9,099 nt of DNA from Bacillota bacterium (GCA_012727415.1 JAAYHI010000151.1:1-9099); one strand, 5' to 3'; positions 1 to 6,599 are shown, numbered from the stretch's first letter. Translations and numbers: made by a program. Notes: a model not told the origin generated them from the letters alone.

Positions 1-309
1 CTGGCAATACAAAACGCCCGCTACATCATGAACAATGCCAGACATCTCAAAGATGAGCTGGAGATAGTGCCCAATGGCCGCATGCAACAACGGGCGGCAA
101 CTGTCCTGGCAAAGGCCACAGAGCTCTTAAGCCAGGTGGCAGAAATAGGGCTCTTCACCGCTTTGGAAAGGGGTATGTTTGCTGACGTCAAGCGATCCAG
201 GCAGGGAGGCAAGGGTCTGGAGGGAGTATTTATGCAGGCCGCTGACTACTGTAATCCCTTCCTGGACAATATGAAAGCAATGCTGGAGAGGGGGTTGGAA
301 AATGACTGA
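1..309 (+). CDS. kamD: Lysine 5,6-aminomutase alpha subunit KamD, 3' end only
   Basis: This is the last 102 codons of a gene that begins before the window; the frame is open from base 1 (L-A-I-Q-N-A-R-Y) to TGA at 307-309. The tail resembles the C-terminus of KamD, with the segment ALERGMFADVKR followed by GGKGLEGVF and a final NPF. KamD carries the barrel domain of the adenosylcobalamin- and PLP-dependent enzyme that moves the terminal amino group of beta-lysine (or D-lysine) from C6 to C5 in anaerobic lysine fermentation. The catalytic core is outside the window, so intactness cannot be judged. Its last eight bases overlap the start of kamE, which argues for translational coupling of two subunits needed in equal amounts. 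The identification leans on the unambiguous kamE next to it; an ATG at 28 is internal, not the start. Confidence 0.88.
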   Translation: MAIQNARYIMNNARHLKDELEIVPNGRMQQRAATVLAKATELLSQVAEIGLFTALERGMFADVKRSRQGGKGLEGVFMQAADYCNPFLDNMKAMLERGLEND

Positions 310-1045
310 GGGGAAACTGATTAAAGCCTACGGCGATGCCTTGGGTGATGGGGCAGTACAGGTATCCTTTACTCTGCCAGTGGCTGCCGGACCGCTGGCA
401 AAAGCTGCCGCTGAAAGCCTTGCCAGGAGCATGGGCCTTGAGCAGGCAGAAGTGGTCCATATGGCCAGTCAGGGAGAGGGCTTCAGCTTTTTCGTCGTCT
501 ACGGCCACTGCCACCACCAGCTAGATCTGAGCAGCCTTAAGGTCACAGAATTAGAACTGGCGGAGATGGACTTTTATGAGATAAACGACTACATCCGCGA
601 CAATATTGGCCGCAAAATTACCGTGGTGGCGGCCTGCACCGGCACCGATGCCCACACCGTGGGAATCGATGCAATTGTCAATATGAAGGGCTATAACGGT
701 GAGTACGGGCTGGAGCGCTACCCCTGGATTGATGCATATAACTTGGGCAGCCAGGTAGAAAATACATTTTTAGTGGCGGAAGCGCGCCGGCTAAAGGCCG
801 ATGCAATCCTGGTTTCTCAAGTTGTCACCCAGAGGGATGTGCATATTCCCAACCTTACGCAACTGGTTGAACTCCTGGAGGCTGAAGGCATGCGCAGTTC
901 GGTGGTTCTTGTGGCTGGGGGGCCCCGCATCAGTCACCAGCTTGCTTTGGAACTGGGGTATGATGCCGGCTTTGGCAGCGGCACTACTCCCCGTCAGGTG
1001 GCCAGCTACATTGCCAGGGAAATGGTTTCCCGCAAATTGGTTTAG
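302..1045 (+). CDS. kamE: Lysine 5,6-aminomutase beta subunit KamE (B12-binding)
   Basis: This 247-residue protein is the smaller subunit of lysine 5,6-aminomutase, slightly shorter than the roughly 260 usual. Residues 1-95 form the N-terminal region; about 105-245 is a Rossmann-type cobalamin-binding domain. The base-off B12 motif DxHxxG is seen as D116-A-H118-T-V-G121, so H118 should be the lower axial ligand of cobalt. K129 in NMKGYNGEYGLERY lies 11 residues after that histidine, the same spacing as the PLP-binding lysine of the Clostridium sticklandii enzyme (H133 and K144). A late VAGGPRI and a GFGSGTTP segment fit the cofactor-tail pocket. Both cofactor residues are present, so an active enzyme is expected. 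The ATG overlaps the kamD stop by 8 bases and has a purine-rich GAGAGGGGG upstream. The gene is followed by pyrG rather than by another lysine gene, which is unusual. Confidence 0.95.
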   Translation: MTEGKLIKAYGDALGDGAVQVSFTLPVAAGPLAKAAAESLARSMGLEQAEVVHMASQGEGFSFFVVYGHCHHQLDLSSLKVTELELAEMDFYEINDYIRDNIGRKITVVAACTGTDAHTVGIDAIVNMKGYNGEYGLERYPWIDAYNLGSQVENTFLVAEARRLKADAILVSQVVTQRDVHIPNLTQLVELLEAEGMRSSVVLVAGGPRISHQLALELGYDAGFGSGTTPRQVASYIAREMVSRKLV

Positions 1046-1057
1046 CACCTGCCTTGA

Positions 1058-1086
1058 TTGCCTCCCCTGGAGAAAAGAGATACAAT
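1058..1086 (+). promoter_or_regulatory. Putative sigma-A promoter of pyrG
   Basis: TTGCCT (1058-1063, 4 of 6 to the -35 consensus) and TACAAT (1081-1086, 5 of 6 to the -10 consensus) are separated by exactly 17 bases in the 79-base gap between kamE and pyrG. Transcription would start near 1093 and give a leader of about 30 bases. I see no terminator hairpin between kamE and this site, so pyrG may also receive read-through from the kam genes. This is a motif match only. Confidence 0.5.
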
Positions 1087-1124
1087 AAGAATCGAGAACC
1101 GAAGTCGATGCAGGAGGTAGCGGA

Positions 1125-2732
1125 ATGACAAAATATATCTTTGTGACCGGCGGCGTGGTTTCATCATTGGGCAAGGGAATTACTGCAGCTTCCCTTGGAC
1201 GTCTGCTTAAGTCCAGGGGGCTTTCAGTAACCATCCAGAAGTTTGACCCCTATATTAACGTCGATCCTGGCACCCTGAGCCCGTATCAACATGGCGAGGT
1301 TTTTGTCACTGACGACGGGGCAGAGACAGATCTGGACCTGGGGCACTATGAGCGCTTTATTGACATCAATTTATCCAAGACCAGTAATGTCACCACCGGG
1401 AAGATATACTGGTCAGTGATTAACAAAGAGCGCCGGGGAGAATACTTGGGCAAGACTGTCCAGGTCATTCCGCATATCACTAATGAAATCAAACACCTGA
1501 TTCAAAGGGCAGGAGCTGAGACGGGTGCCGACATAGTCATCACTGAAATCGGCGGCACTGTGGGCGACATTGAGAGTCTGCCCTTTTTGGAGGCTATCCG
1601 CCAACTGCGCAGCGACATTGGCAAAGAATCGATTCTCTACATTCACGTCACTCTCATTCCCTGGCTGGAAAAGACCGGTGAACTGAAGACAAAACCAACT
1701 CAGCACAGTGTCAAAGAATTGCGCAGCATTGGGATTCAGCCGGATATTATTGTCTGCCGCACCCAACAGCCTTTAGATGAGGAAATCAAGGCAAAGGTTG
1801 CCTTGTTCTGCGATATCGACCGGGAGGCAGTAATTGAAAACACTGATGTGGAACATATTTACGAAGTCCCCCTGCTTTTGGAAAAGCAGGGCTTGGCTGA
1901 GCTGGTCAGCAAGAAGCTGGGGCTCAACCCTGCTCCCCCCGATCTGTCCCAGTGGCGGCTATTGGTAGAAAAAGCCCGGGACCTGTCAAAGACAGTGAAG
2001 ATTGCTTTGGTTGGCAAGTATGTTTCTCTTCGGGATGCGTACCTCAGCGTAGTTGAAGCATTGTATCACGCCGGGATTGCCAATGGCGTCAAAGTGGAGA
2101 TCCAGTGGGTCGACTCCCAGACTCTGGAGGACGAGGGGTGTTCTGTTCTTGACGGCGCCTCGGGAATAATCATCCCGGGGGGATTTGGCAACCGCGGCAT
2201 TGGAGGTATGGTGGAGGCATGTAAGTTTGGCCGCACCCGCAAGTTGCCTTTCTTTGGCATCTGCCTGGGGATGCAATGCCAGGTGGTGGAGTTTGCCCGC
2301 AACGTTGCCGGCCTGTCCGAGGCCAATAGCAGTGAGTTTGCTGACACTTGCCATCCCGTCATCAGTCTGTTGGAAGATCAGAAAGCACAGGAAAATCTCG
2401 GCGGCACCATGCGCTTAGGCCTTTATCCCTGCAAGGTATTGGCGGGAACCCGCCTGCACAAGGTCTACCAGGCAGAAATAATTTACGAGCGCCATCGGCA
2501 CAGATATGAGTTTAACAATGCCTACCGGAAACAGCTGGTAAGCAAGGGGATGATTATTGCCGGCGTTTCCCCGGATGAAAATCTCGTGGAGGTTGTTGAA
2601 CTGGCCGATCACCCCTGGTACATCGGGACTCAATTTCACCCCGAATTCAAATCCAGGCCCAATCGTCCCCATCCCCTGTTCGTGGATTTTGTCGCCGCCT
2701 GCATCGCCAGGCAGAACCAAGAGTGTGAATGA
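1125..2732 (+). CDS. pyrG: CTP synthase (glutamine-hydrolysing)
   Basis: PyrG makes CTP from UTP, ATP and glutamine, the last step of pyrimidine nucleotide synthesis. The 535-residue length is typical. The N-terminal synthetase domain (about 1-265) shows the P-loop GGVVSSLGKGI at 9-19, DPYINVDPGT at 41-50, EIGGTVGDIE at 141-150 and TKPTQHSVKELR at 189-200. The C-terminal class I glutamine amidotransferase domain (about 290-530) has nucleophile C380 in GICLGMQ and the partners H505 and E507 in GTQFHPEF, so the triad is complete. One oddity: the usual R-G-x-E-G segment of the glutaminase lid reads RGIGG at 357-361, with glycine in place of the glutamate. The start is fixed by AGGAGG at 1112-1117, seven bases before the ATG, and by the canonical MTKYIFVTGG. 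It sits between two groups of lysine-fermentation genes. Confidence 0.98.
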   Translation: MTKYIFVTGGVVSSLGKGITAASLGRLLKSRGLSVTIQKFDPYINVDPGTLSPYQHGEVFVTDDGAETDLDLGHYERFIDINLSKTSNVTTGKIYWSVINKERRGEYLGKTVQVIPHITNEIKHLIQRAGAETGADIVITEIGGTVGDIESLPFLEAIRQLRSDIGKESILYIHVTLIPWLEKTGELKTKPTQHSVKELRSIGIQPDIIVCRTQQPLDEEIKAKVALFCDIDREAVIENTDVEHIYEVPLLLEKQGLAELVSKKLGLNPAPPDLSQWRLLVEKARDLSKTVKIALVGKYVSLRDAYLSVVEALYHAGIANGVKVEIQWVDSQTLEDEGCSVLDGASGIIIPGGFGNRGIGGMVEACKFGRTRKLPFFGICLGMQCQVVEFARNVAGLSEANSSEFADTCHPVISLLEDQKAQENLGGTMRLGLYPCKVLAGTRLHKVYQAEIIYERHRHRYEFNNAYRKQLVSKGMIIAGVSPDENLVEVVELADHPWYIGTQFHPEFKSRPNRPHPLFVDFVAACIARQNQECE

Positions 2733-2766
2733 CAAGGGGAATTTTTGGGATAGACATCACTATAAT

Positions 2767-2773
2767 AAAGGAG
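2767..2773 (+). promoter_or_regulatory. Ribosome binding site that fixes the kal start
   Basis: AAAGGAG ends nine bases before ATG 2783. It directly touches the in-frame ATG at 2774, which is too close, and lies after the in-frame ATG at 2729. Both alternatives would also add residues that the Kal family lacks. Confidence 0.75.
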
Positions 2774-2782
2774 ATGGTAAGG

Positions 2783-3169
2783 ATGGAGTTTGTCTTGCGT
2801 GTGCGCATGAGCACCAGCGATGCCCATTACGGAGGAAATTTGGTTGACGGAGCAAGGATTATGGGATTGTTTGGCGATGCTGCCACCGCCTTGTTGGTAT
2901 ATACTGACGGAGATGAAGGGCTTTTCCTTGCCTATGAAGAGGTTCTATTTAAAGCCCCGGTCTACGCGGGAGACTTTTTGGAAGTCTCTGCCAGGCTGGA
3001 AAAGGTGGGCAATACATCCCGGACGATGTCCTTTGAGGCATACAAGATAATCGCTGGGAACCCTGCTGCAGGTGATTCCGCAGCGGACCAACTGGATCCT
3101 CCCCAGTTGGTGGCCAGTGCCAAAGGTGTATGTGTTGTTCCCAAAGACAAACAGAGAAAGGTGGTTTAG
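2783..3169 (+). CDS. kal: 3-aminobutyryl-CoA ammonia-lyase
   Basis: Kal removes ammonia from L-3-aminobutyryl-CoA to give crotonyl-CoA, which feeds butyrate formation in lysine fermentation. The 128 residues from this start match the family's usual size. The N-terminus MEFVLRVRMS followed by DAHYGGNLVDGARI (13-26) and LFGDAAT (29-35) is the characteristic Kal signature on a small hot-dog fold. The middle AGDFLEV and the C-terminal CVVPKDKQRK also fit. The upstream in-frame ATG at 2729 overlaps the pyrG stop and would add 18 atypical residues, so it was rejected. The gene lies 50 bases after pyrG, and its TAG is followed at once by the ATG of kce, so the two are certainly co-transcribed. Its presence beside kce makes the functional call firmer than sequence alone. 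Confidence 0.93.
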   Translation: MEFVLRVRMSTSDAHYGGNLVDGARIMGLFGDAATALLVYTDGDEGLFLAYEEVLFKAPVYAGDFLEVSARLEKVGNTSRTMSFEAYKIIAGNPAAGDSAADQLDPPQLVASAKGVCVVPKDKQRKVV

Positions 3170-3979
3170 ATGGATAAATTAATTATTACTGCTGCCCTTA
3201 CTGGTGCAGAGACAACCAAGGAAGCTAACCCTGCTTTACCGGTTACCCCGGAAGAAATCGCCGAGGCGGCGTTTTTGTGCCGGGAGGCAGGGGCAAGTAT
3301 CGTTCACCTTCATGCCCGCAAGCCCGACGGAAGTTCCACACAGGATCCCGGGGTCTTTGGGGAAATTATCTCGGGCATCCGCCAGCGCACTGATGTAATT
3401 ATCCAGGTGTCTACCGGAGGCGCTGTGGGCATGACCCCTGAAGAGCGGCTGCAACCTGTGCAGCTCAACCCCGAGATGGCCACCCTCTCCACAGGCAGCG
3501 TCAATTTTGGCGAGGATTTGTTTGTCAATACCATGGAAGAAATACGTACCTTTGCCAGGACCATGATTGCCAAAGGAGTCAAACCGGAGATCGAGGCCTT
3601 TGACAGCGGCATGGTCCAGAATGCCCTCACCCTGGTCAAAGAGGGAATACTCGAGCTTCCCCTCCACTTCGACTTTGTCCTGGGGGTGCCGGGGGCAATG
3701 CCGGGTACTCCCGAGGCACTGATGTACATGCGCAGTCTCCTGCCTGCAGGCTGTACCTGGACAGTGGCTGGCATTGGCAGGACAGAATTACCCCTTGGGG
3801 CAATGGCAATAATTTTGGGAGGCCATGTCCGGGTAGGGTTTGAAGATAATATTTACTATAAGAGAGGGCAGTTAGCGGAAAGCAATGCTCAGCTGGTGCA
3901 GAGGATGGTTCGACTGGCTGAGGAGTTGGGCAGAGAAGTTGCCACTCCTGAAGAAGCCAGGAAAATACTACATCTATAA
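3170..3979 (+). CDS. kce: 3-keto-5-aminohexanoate cleavage enzyme (BKACE family)
   Basis: Kce condenses 3-keto-5-aminohexanoate with acetyl-CoA and cleaves the product to acetoacetate and 3-aminobutyryl-CoA, the substrate of the neighbouring Kal. The 269-residue TIM barrel belongs to the BKACE (DUF849) family. Zinc ligands H46 and H48 are visible in VHLHAR, and the third ligand is expected at E225 in HVRVGFEDN (219-227), with R221 and D226 beside it. E14, the serine in QVSTGG (79-84) and E142 in PEIEAFD fit the active-site residues known for the Cloacimonas enzyme. All key positions are kept, so it should be active. BKACE members vary in substrate; the pairing with kal and kamDE supports the lysine-pathway assignment. 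The start ATG follows the kal stop with no gap, preceded by AAAGGTGG inside kal. Its TAA runs into the fba ribosome binding site (TAAGGAG). Confidence 0.95.
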   Translation: MDKLIITAALTGAETTKEANPALPVTPEEIAEAAFLCREAGASIVHLHARKPDGSSTQDPGVFGEIISGIRQRTDVIIQVSTGGAVGMTPEERLQPVQLNPEMATLSTGSVNFGEDLFVNTMEEIRTFARTMIAKGVKPEIEAFDSGMVQNALTLVKEGILELPLHFDFVLGVPGAMPGTPEALMYMRSLLPAGCTWTVAGIGRTELPLGAMAIILGGHVRVGFEDNIYYKRGQLAESNAQLVQRMVRLAEELGREVATPEEARKILHL

Positions 3980-3991
3980 GGAGTGTAGAGA

Positions 3992-4846
3992 ATGGCACTG
4001 GTTCCAATGTCCTGTCTCCTGGCCGAGGCCCGAAAAGGCGGTTACGCCATCGGGGCTTTCAACGCCAACAACATGGAGATAATCCAGGGAATCCTCGCTG
4101 CTGCTGAGGAACTGCAGGCCCCGGTAATTTTGCAGGCGAGCCAGGGAGCAATTAAGTATGCTGGCCTGGATTATATTGCCGCCATGGTCAAGTGCGCCTC
4201 GGAACAAGTTTCAGTGCCGGTGGCGCTGCACCTGGACCACGGCACAAGTTTTGAACAGGCGATGCAATGCATCCGGGCAGGCTTCTCCTCAGTGATGTTT
4301 GACGGCTCGAAGTTCGGGTTTGAGGAGAACATAGCCAGGACCCTTGCGGTTGTCGGGGTTGCAAAGTCTGTGGGAGTGTCCGTGGAGGCGGAACTGGGAA
4401 AGATTGGCGGCACAGAAGATGACATCAGCGTTTCCGCAGCCCAAGCGATGATGACGGTGCCCGAGGAAGCTCAGGAGTTTGTCAGGCGCACGGGAATAGA
4501 TGCCTTGGCGGTGGCAATTGGAACAGCCCATGGACCATATAAAGGCGAGCCCCGCCTGGATTTCGACAGACTGGAAAAAATCCGCGGCCTGGTGGATGTC
4601 CCCCTGGTGCTGCACGGGGCTTCCGGAGTCCCCGAAGAGGCTATAGAAAAGGCGATCAGCCTGGGGATATGCAAGATTAACATAGATACTGATTTGCGCC
4701 AGGCCTTTACCGCTGCCATCAAACAGGTGCTGGCCGCCAAGCCGGATGAGATTGACCCCCGTAAGCTTCTGGGGCCTGCCAGAGAAGCCCTTAAGGAGAT
4801 TGCAAAACAAAAGATTCAGCTCTTCGGTAGTGCTGGCAGGGCCTGA
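3992..4846 (+). CDS. fba: Class II fructose-1,6-bisphosphate aldolase
   Basis: This zinc-dependent enzyme interconverts fructose-1,6-bisphosphate with dihydroxyacetone phosphate and glyceraldehyde-3-phosphate. The 284-residue length is standard. Catalytic D82 and zinc ligand H83 lie in LHLDHG (79-84), the second family signature is VEAELGKIGGTEDD (131-144), and the other zinc ligands are H180 in GTAHGPYKG and H208 in LHGASG. NIDTD at 230-234 is the usual phosphate-binding segment. The ribosome binding site GGAG at 3980-3983 touches the kce stop, and the start is 12 bases after it, so fba is read on the same transcript as kal and kce. In Bacillus the gene before fbaA in this locus is spo0F, not lysine-pathway genes. 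In an amino-acid fermenter the enzyme probably runs toward gluconeogenesis (inference). Related tagatose-bisphosphate aldolases look similar, but the location beside fsa and glpX favours Fba. Confidence 0.96.
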   Translation: MALVPMSCLLAEARKGGYAIGAFNANNMEIIQGILAAAEELQAPVILQASQGAIKYAGLDYIAAMVKCASEQVSVPVALHLDHGTSFEQAMQCIRAGFSSVMFDGSKFGFEENIARTLAVVGVAKSVGVSVEAELGKIGGTEDDISVSAAQAMMTVPEEAQEFVRRTGIDALAVAIGTAHGPYKGEPRLDFDRLEKIRGLVDVPLVLHGASGVPEEAIEKAISLGICKINIDTDLRQAFTAAIKQVLAAKPDEIDPRKLLGPAREALKEIAKQKIQLFGSAGRA

Positions 4847-4852
4847 GGAGGG
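4846..4852 (+). promoter_or_regulatory. Ribosome binding site for the TTG start of fsa
   Basis: AGGAGGG overlaps the last base of the fba stop and ends five bases before TTG 4858. This strong site makes the TTG convincing; the first in-frame ATG (4984) would delete the conserved N-terminus. Confidence 0.8.
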
Positions 4853-4857
4853 ATATC

Positions 4858-5499
4858 TTGAGGTTCTTTATCGATACCGCCAATATAGAGGAAATTCGCG
4901 AAGCCTGGGCCCTTGGTGTAATCGAGGGGGTGACGACCAACCCGTCCCTGGTGGCCAAAGAGGGCAAGGAATTTACCGGGCTGATGCAGGAGATTATTTC
5001 TGTGGTAGATGGCCCCATCAGCGCGGAAGTAATCAGCTTGGACAGTGAGGGAATGGTGGCTGAGGCAGAAACTCTTGCCGCCATGTCCCCCAACATCGTC
5101 ATCAAAATCCCCATGACTGCAGAGGGACTTAAGGCGACAAAAATATTGACTGCCAAGGGTATAAAGACCAATGTCACCTTGATCTTTTCCCTTAACCAGG
5201 CGATGATGGCCGCCAGAGCAGGGGCAACTTTTGTCAGTCCCTTTGTGGGCAGGCTGGACGATGTCAACGCCAACGGCATTGAGCTGGTTCGGGAAATTGT
5301 CGCGGCCTTTAACTGCTACGGGCTGGACACAAAAATCATTGCAGCCAGCATTCGCAGCGTCACTCATATTGCCGAGGCGATTAAGGCCGGGGCCCACTAT
5401 GCAACAGTGCCCTATTCGATACTGCTGGCAGCTGCAACCCATCTCTTGACAGACCAGGGCATAGAACGGTTTTTACGGGATTGGCAGAAATTGAAATAA
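4858..5499 (+). CDS. fsa: Transaldolase, fructose-6-phosphate aldolase (TalC) family
   Basis: This 213-residue protein is a small transaldolase-family enzyme of the TalC/MipB type. Members move a dihydroxyacetone unit between sugar phosphates, linking hexose and pentose phosphates; most Bacillota members are transaldolases rather than true F6P aldolases. The start RFFIDTANIEEIREA, GVTTNPSL (24-31), K83 in IKIPMT (the Schiff-base lysine), TNVTLIFS and SPFVGRLDD are all family landmarks. Translation begins at a TTG, supported by AGGAGGG five bases upstream and by the canonical N-terminus. It follows fba by 11 bases and ends the operon: a strong terminator begins six bases after its stop. With fba upstream and glpX downstream it likely supplies pentose phosphates when the cell has no sugar. 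Sequence alone does not settle transaldolase versus aldolase activity. Confidence 0.95.
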   Translation: MRFFIDTANIEEIREAWALGVIEGVTTNPSLVAKEGKEFTGLMQEIISVVDGPISAEVISLDSEGMVAEAETLAAMSPNIVIKIPMTAEGLKATKILTAKGIKTNVTLIFSLNQAMMAARAGATFVSPFVGRLDDVNANGIELVREIVAAFNCYGLDTKIIAASIRSVTHIAEAIKAGAHYATVPYSILLAAATHLLTDQGIERFLRDWQKLK

Positions 5500-5504
5500 A
5501 ATTT

Positions 5505-5527
5505 GGGCCGGTATATCCGGCCCTTTT
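5505..5527 (+). terminator. Intrinsic terminator after fsa
   Basis: A perfect 7-base-pair stem of only G and C (5505-5511 with 5517-5523) closes a TATAT loop and is followed by TTTT. It starts six bases after the fsa stop. An A/T-rich stretch lies on the other side, so weak activity on the opposite strand is possible, although no convergent gene is visible. It separates the pyrG/kal/kce/fba/fsa unit from glpX and argues against any glpX start upstream of it. Confidence 0.85.
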
Positions 5528-5557
5528 GCAGGAATTATCCTTGGCGGAGCAGAATAA

Positions 5558-5586
5558 GTATGTCATATATGCTAAATGTGACATAC
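5558..5586 (+). repeat. Inverted repeat upstream of glpX, possible operator or RNA hairpin
   Basis: GTATGTCATAT (5558-5568) faces ATGTGACATAC (5576-5586) across 7 bases. Ten of eleven positions pair, and the exception is a G-U wobble in RNA. It sits between the fsa terminator and the glpX ribosome binding site, where a promoter is expected. A weak promoter candidate (TTGGCG at 5541-5546 with an AT-rich -10 region around 5564-5571) would overlap its left arm. No T-run follows, so it is not a terminator. Operator is the preferred reading, but no regulator can be named. Confidence 0.5.
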
Positions 5587-5587
5587 C

Positions 5588-5595
5588 AAGGGGGG
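5588..5595 (+). promoter_or_regulatory. Ribosome binding site that fixes the glpX start
   Basis: AAGGGGGG ends five bases before ATG 5601. The alternative in-frame ATG at 5481 lies inside fsa, upstream of the terminator, and has no comparable site. Confidence 0.7.
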
Positions 5596-5600
5596 ATTGG

Positions 5601-6557
5601 ATGGACAGGGAACTGGCATTGGAGCTGGTCCGGGTAACCGAGGCGGCTGCAATGACTTCAGCCCGCTGGATGGGGCTGGGCAATAAGGAAGGGGCAGACG
5701 GGGCCGCAGTTGATGCAATGCGGCGGATGTTTGATACTGTGCAGATCAGCGGCACAGTGGTAATTGGCGAGGGGGAAATCGATGAGGCGCCGATGCTGTA
5801 CATCGGCGAAAAGGTGGGGGGAGGCGGTCCGGAAGTAGATGTGGCTGTCGATCCCATTGAAGGCACAAACCTGGTAGCCAAGGGGTTGCCCAATTCAATT
5901 GCTGTCATCGGCATTGCGCCTAAAGGTTGCCTCCTGCATGCACCGGATATTTATATGGAAAAGATTGCAGTGGGTCCTGCCGCGGCCGGGAAAATAAACC
6001 TGGACGCTTCTCCGGCAGAAAATCTCAAGGCGGTGGCTGAGGCTGCAAATAAGGATATCCGTGACCTGGTAGTAGTGATATTAGACCGGCCCCGTCATGA
6101 AAAGATTATTCACCAGGTGCGCAAGACAGGGGCCAGGGTAAAACTGATCTCTGACGGCGATGTTGCTGCTGCTGTCTCTGCAGCAGTTGCCGGCTCCGGC
6201 GTAGACATGTTGTTGGGCATTGGCGGCGCACCGGAAGGCGTACTGGCAGCGGTAGCCCTCAAATGCATAGGTGGTGAAATTCAAGGGCGGCTATGCCCGG
6301 AGACGAAGACCCAGGAGGAAAGAATAATCTCCATGGGCATTGCTCATCCCCGACAACTGCTGACTATGGATGATTTGGTCCGGGGAGAGGATTGCTTTTT
6401 CGCGGCTACAGGCATCACTGACGGCGACTTGGTGCGGGGGGTGCGTTTTCATGGGCATGTGGCCCGCACTCATTCCATAGTCATGCGGTATAAGAGCGGC
6501 ACTATCCGCTATGTAGATGCTACTCACAACTTGAAACGCAAACCTCATGTTTTTTAA
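5601..6557 (+). CDS. glpX: Fructose-1,6-bisphosphatase class II
   Basis: GlpX removes the 1-phosphate from fructose-1,6-bisphosphate, the committed step of gluconeogenesis. The 318 residues from this start match the family length and the typical N-terminus MDRELALELVRVTEAAA. Metal and substrate motifs are GEGEIDEAPM (56-65), VDPIEGTNLVAKG (83-95), ISDGDVA (183-189), GIGGAPEG (206-213) and ATGITDGDL (269-277), all intact. An in-frame ATG 40 codons upstream at 5481 is rejected because that extension crosses the fsa terminator, overlaps fsa and does not resemble GlpX. The gene is bracketed by two intrinsic terminators and has an inverted repeat just upstream, so it appears to be a single-gene unit with its own control. 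That makes sense for a step that must be switched separately from the reversible aldolase. Sedoheptulose-bisphosphatase activity, seen in some members, cannot be excluded. Confidence 0.96.
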   Translation: MDRELALELVRVTEAAAMTSARWMGLGNKEGADGAAVDAMRRMFDTVQISGTVVIGEGEIDEAPMLYIGEKVGGGGPEVDVAVDPIEGTNLVAKGLPNSIAVIGIAPKGCLLHAPDIYMEKIAVGPAAAGKINLDASPAENLKAVAEAANKDIRDLVVVILDRPRHEKIIHQVRKTGARVKLISDGDVAAAVSAAVAGSGVDMLLGIGGAPEGVLAAVALKCIGGEIQGRLCPETKTQEERIISMGIAHPRQLLTMDDLVRGEDCFFAATGITDGDLVRGVRFHGHVARTHSIVMRYKSGTIRYVDATHNLKRKPHVF

Positions 6558-6569
6558 GGGCAAGCAAAG

Positions 6570-6594
6570 GGCCAGGGTATCCCTGGCCTATTTT
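6570..6594 (+). terminator. Intrinsic terminator after glpX
   Basis: A perfect 8-base-pair stem GGCCAGGG (6570-6577) with CCCTGGCC (6581-6588) and a TAT loop is followed by TATTTTCTT. It begins 13 bases after the glpX stop and isolates glpX from the peptidase gene. Confidence 0.85.
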
Positions 6595-6599
6595 CTTAC

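Noticed and set aside
2761..2766. TATAAT as a -10 box for kal
   Set aside because: The predicted start would fall in or just after the ribosome binding site, and no -35 box lies 16-18 bases upstream (the nearby TAGACA is only four bases away).
2729..2782. Longer kal start at ATG 2729 (or ATG 2774)
   Set aside because: The 2729 start overlaps the pyrG stop, lacks a ribosome binding site of its own and adds residues not seen in Kal. ATG 2774 touches the AAAGGAG site directly.
4816..5442. 208-codon open frame on the - strand opposite fsa
   Set aside because: It is a shadow of the well-supported fsa gene, with no family motif or ribosome binding site seen.
5481..5600. 120-base N-terminal extension of GlpX
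   Set aside because: It overlaps fsa, crosses the fsa terminator and does not resemble GlpX; ATG 5601 gives the family N-terminus and has a ribosome binding site.
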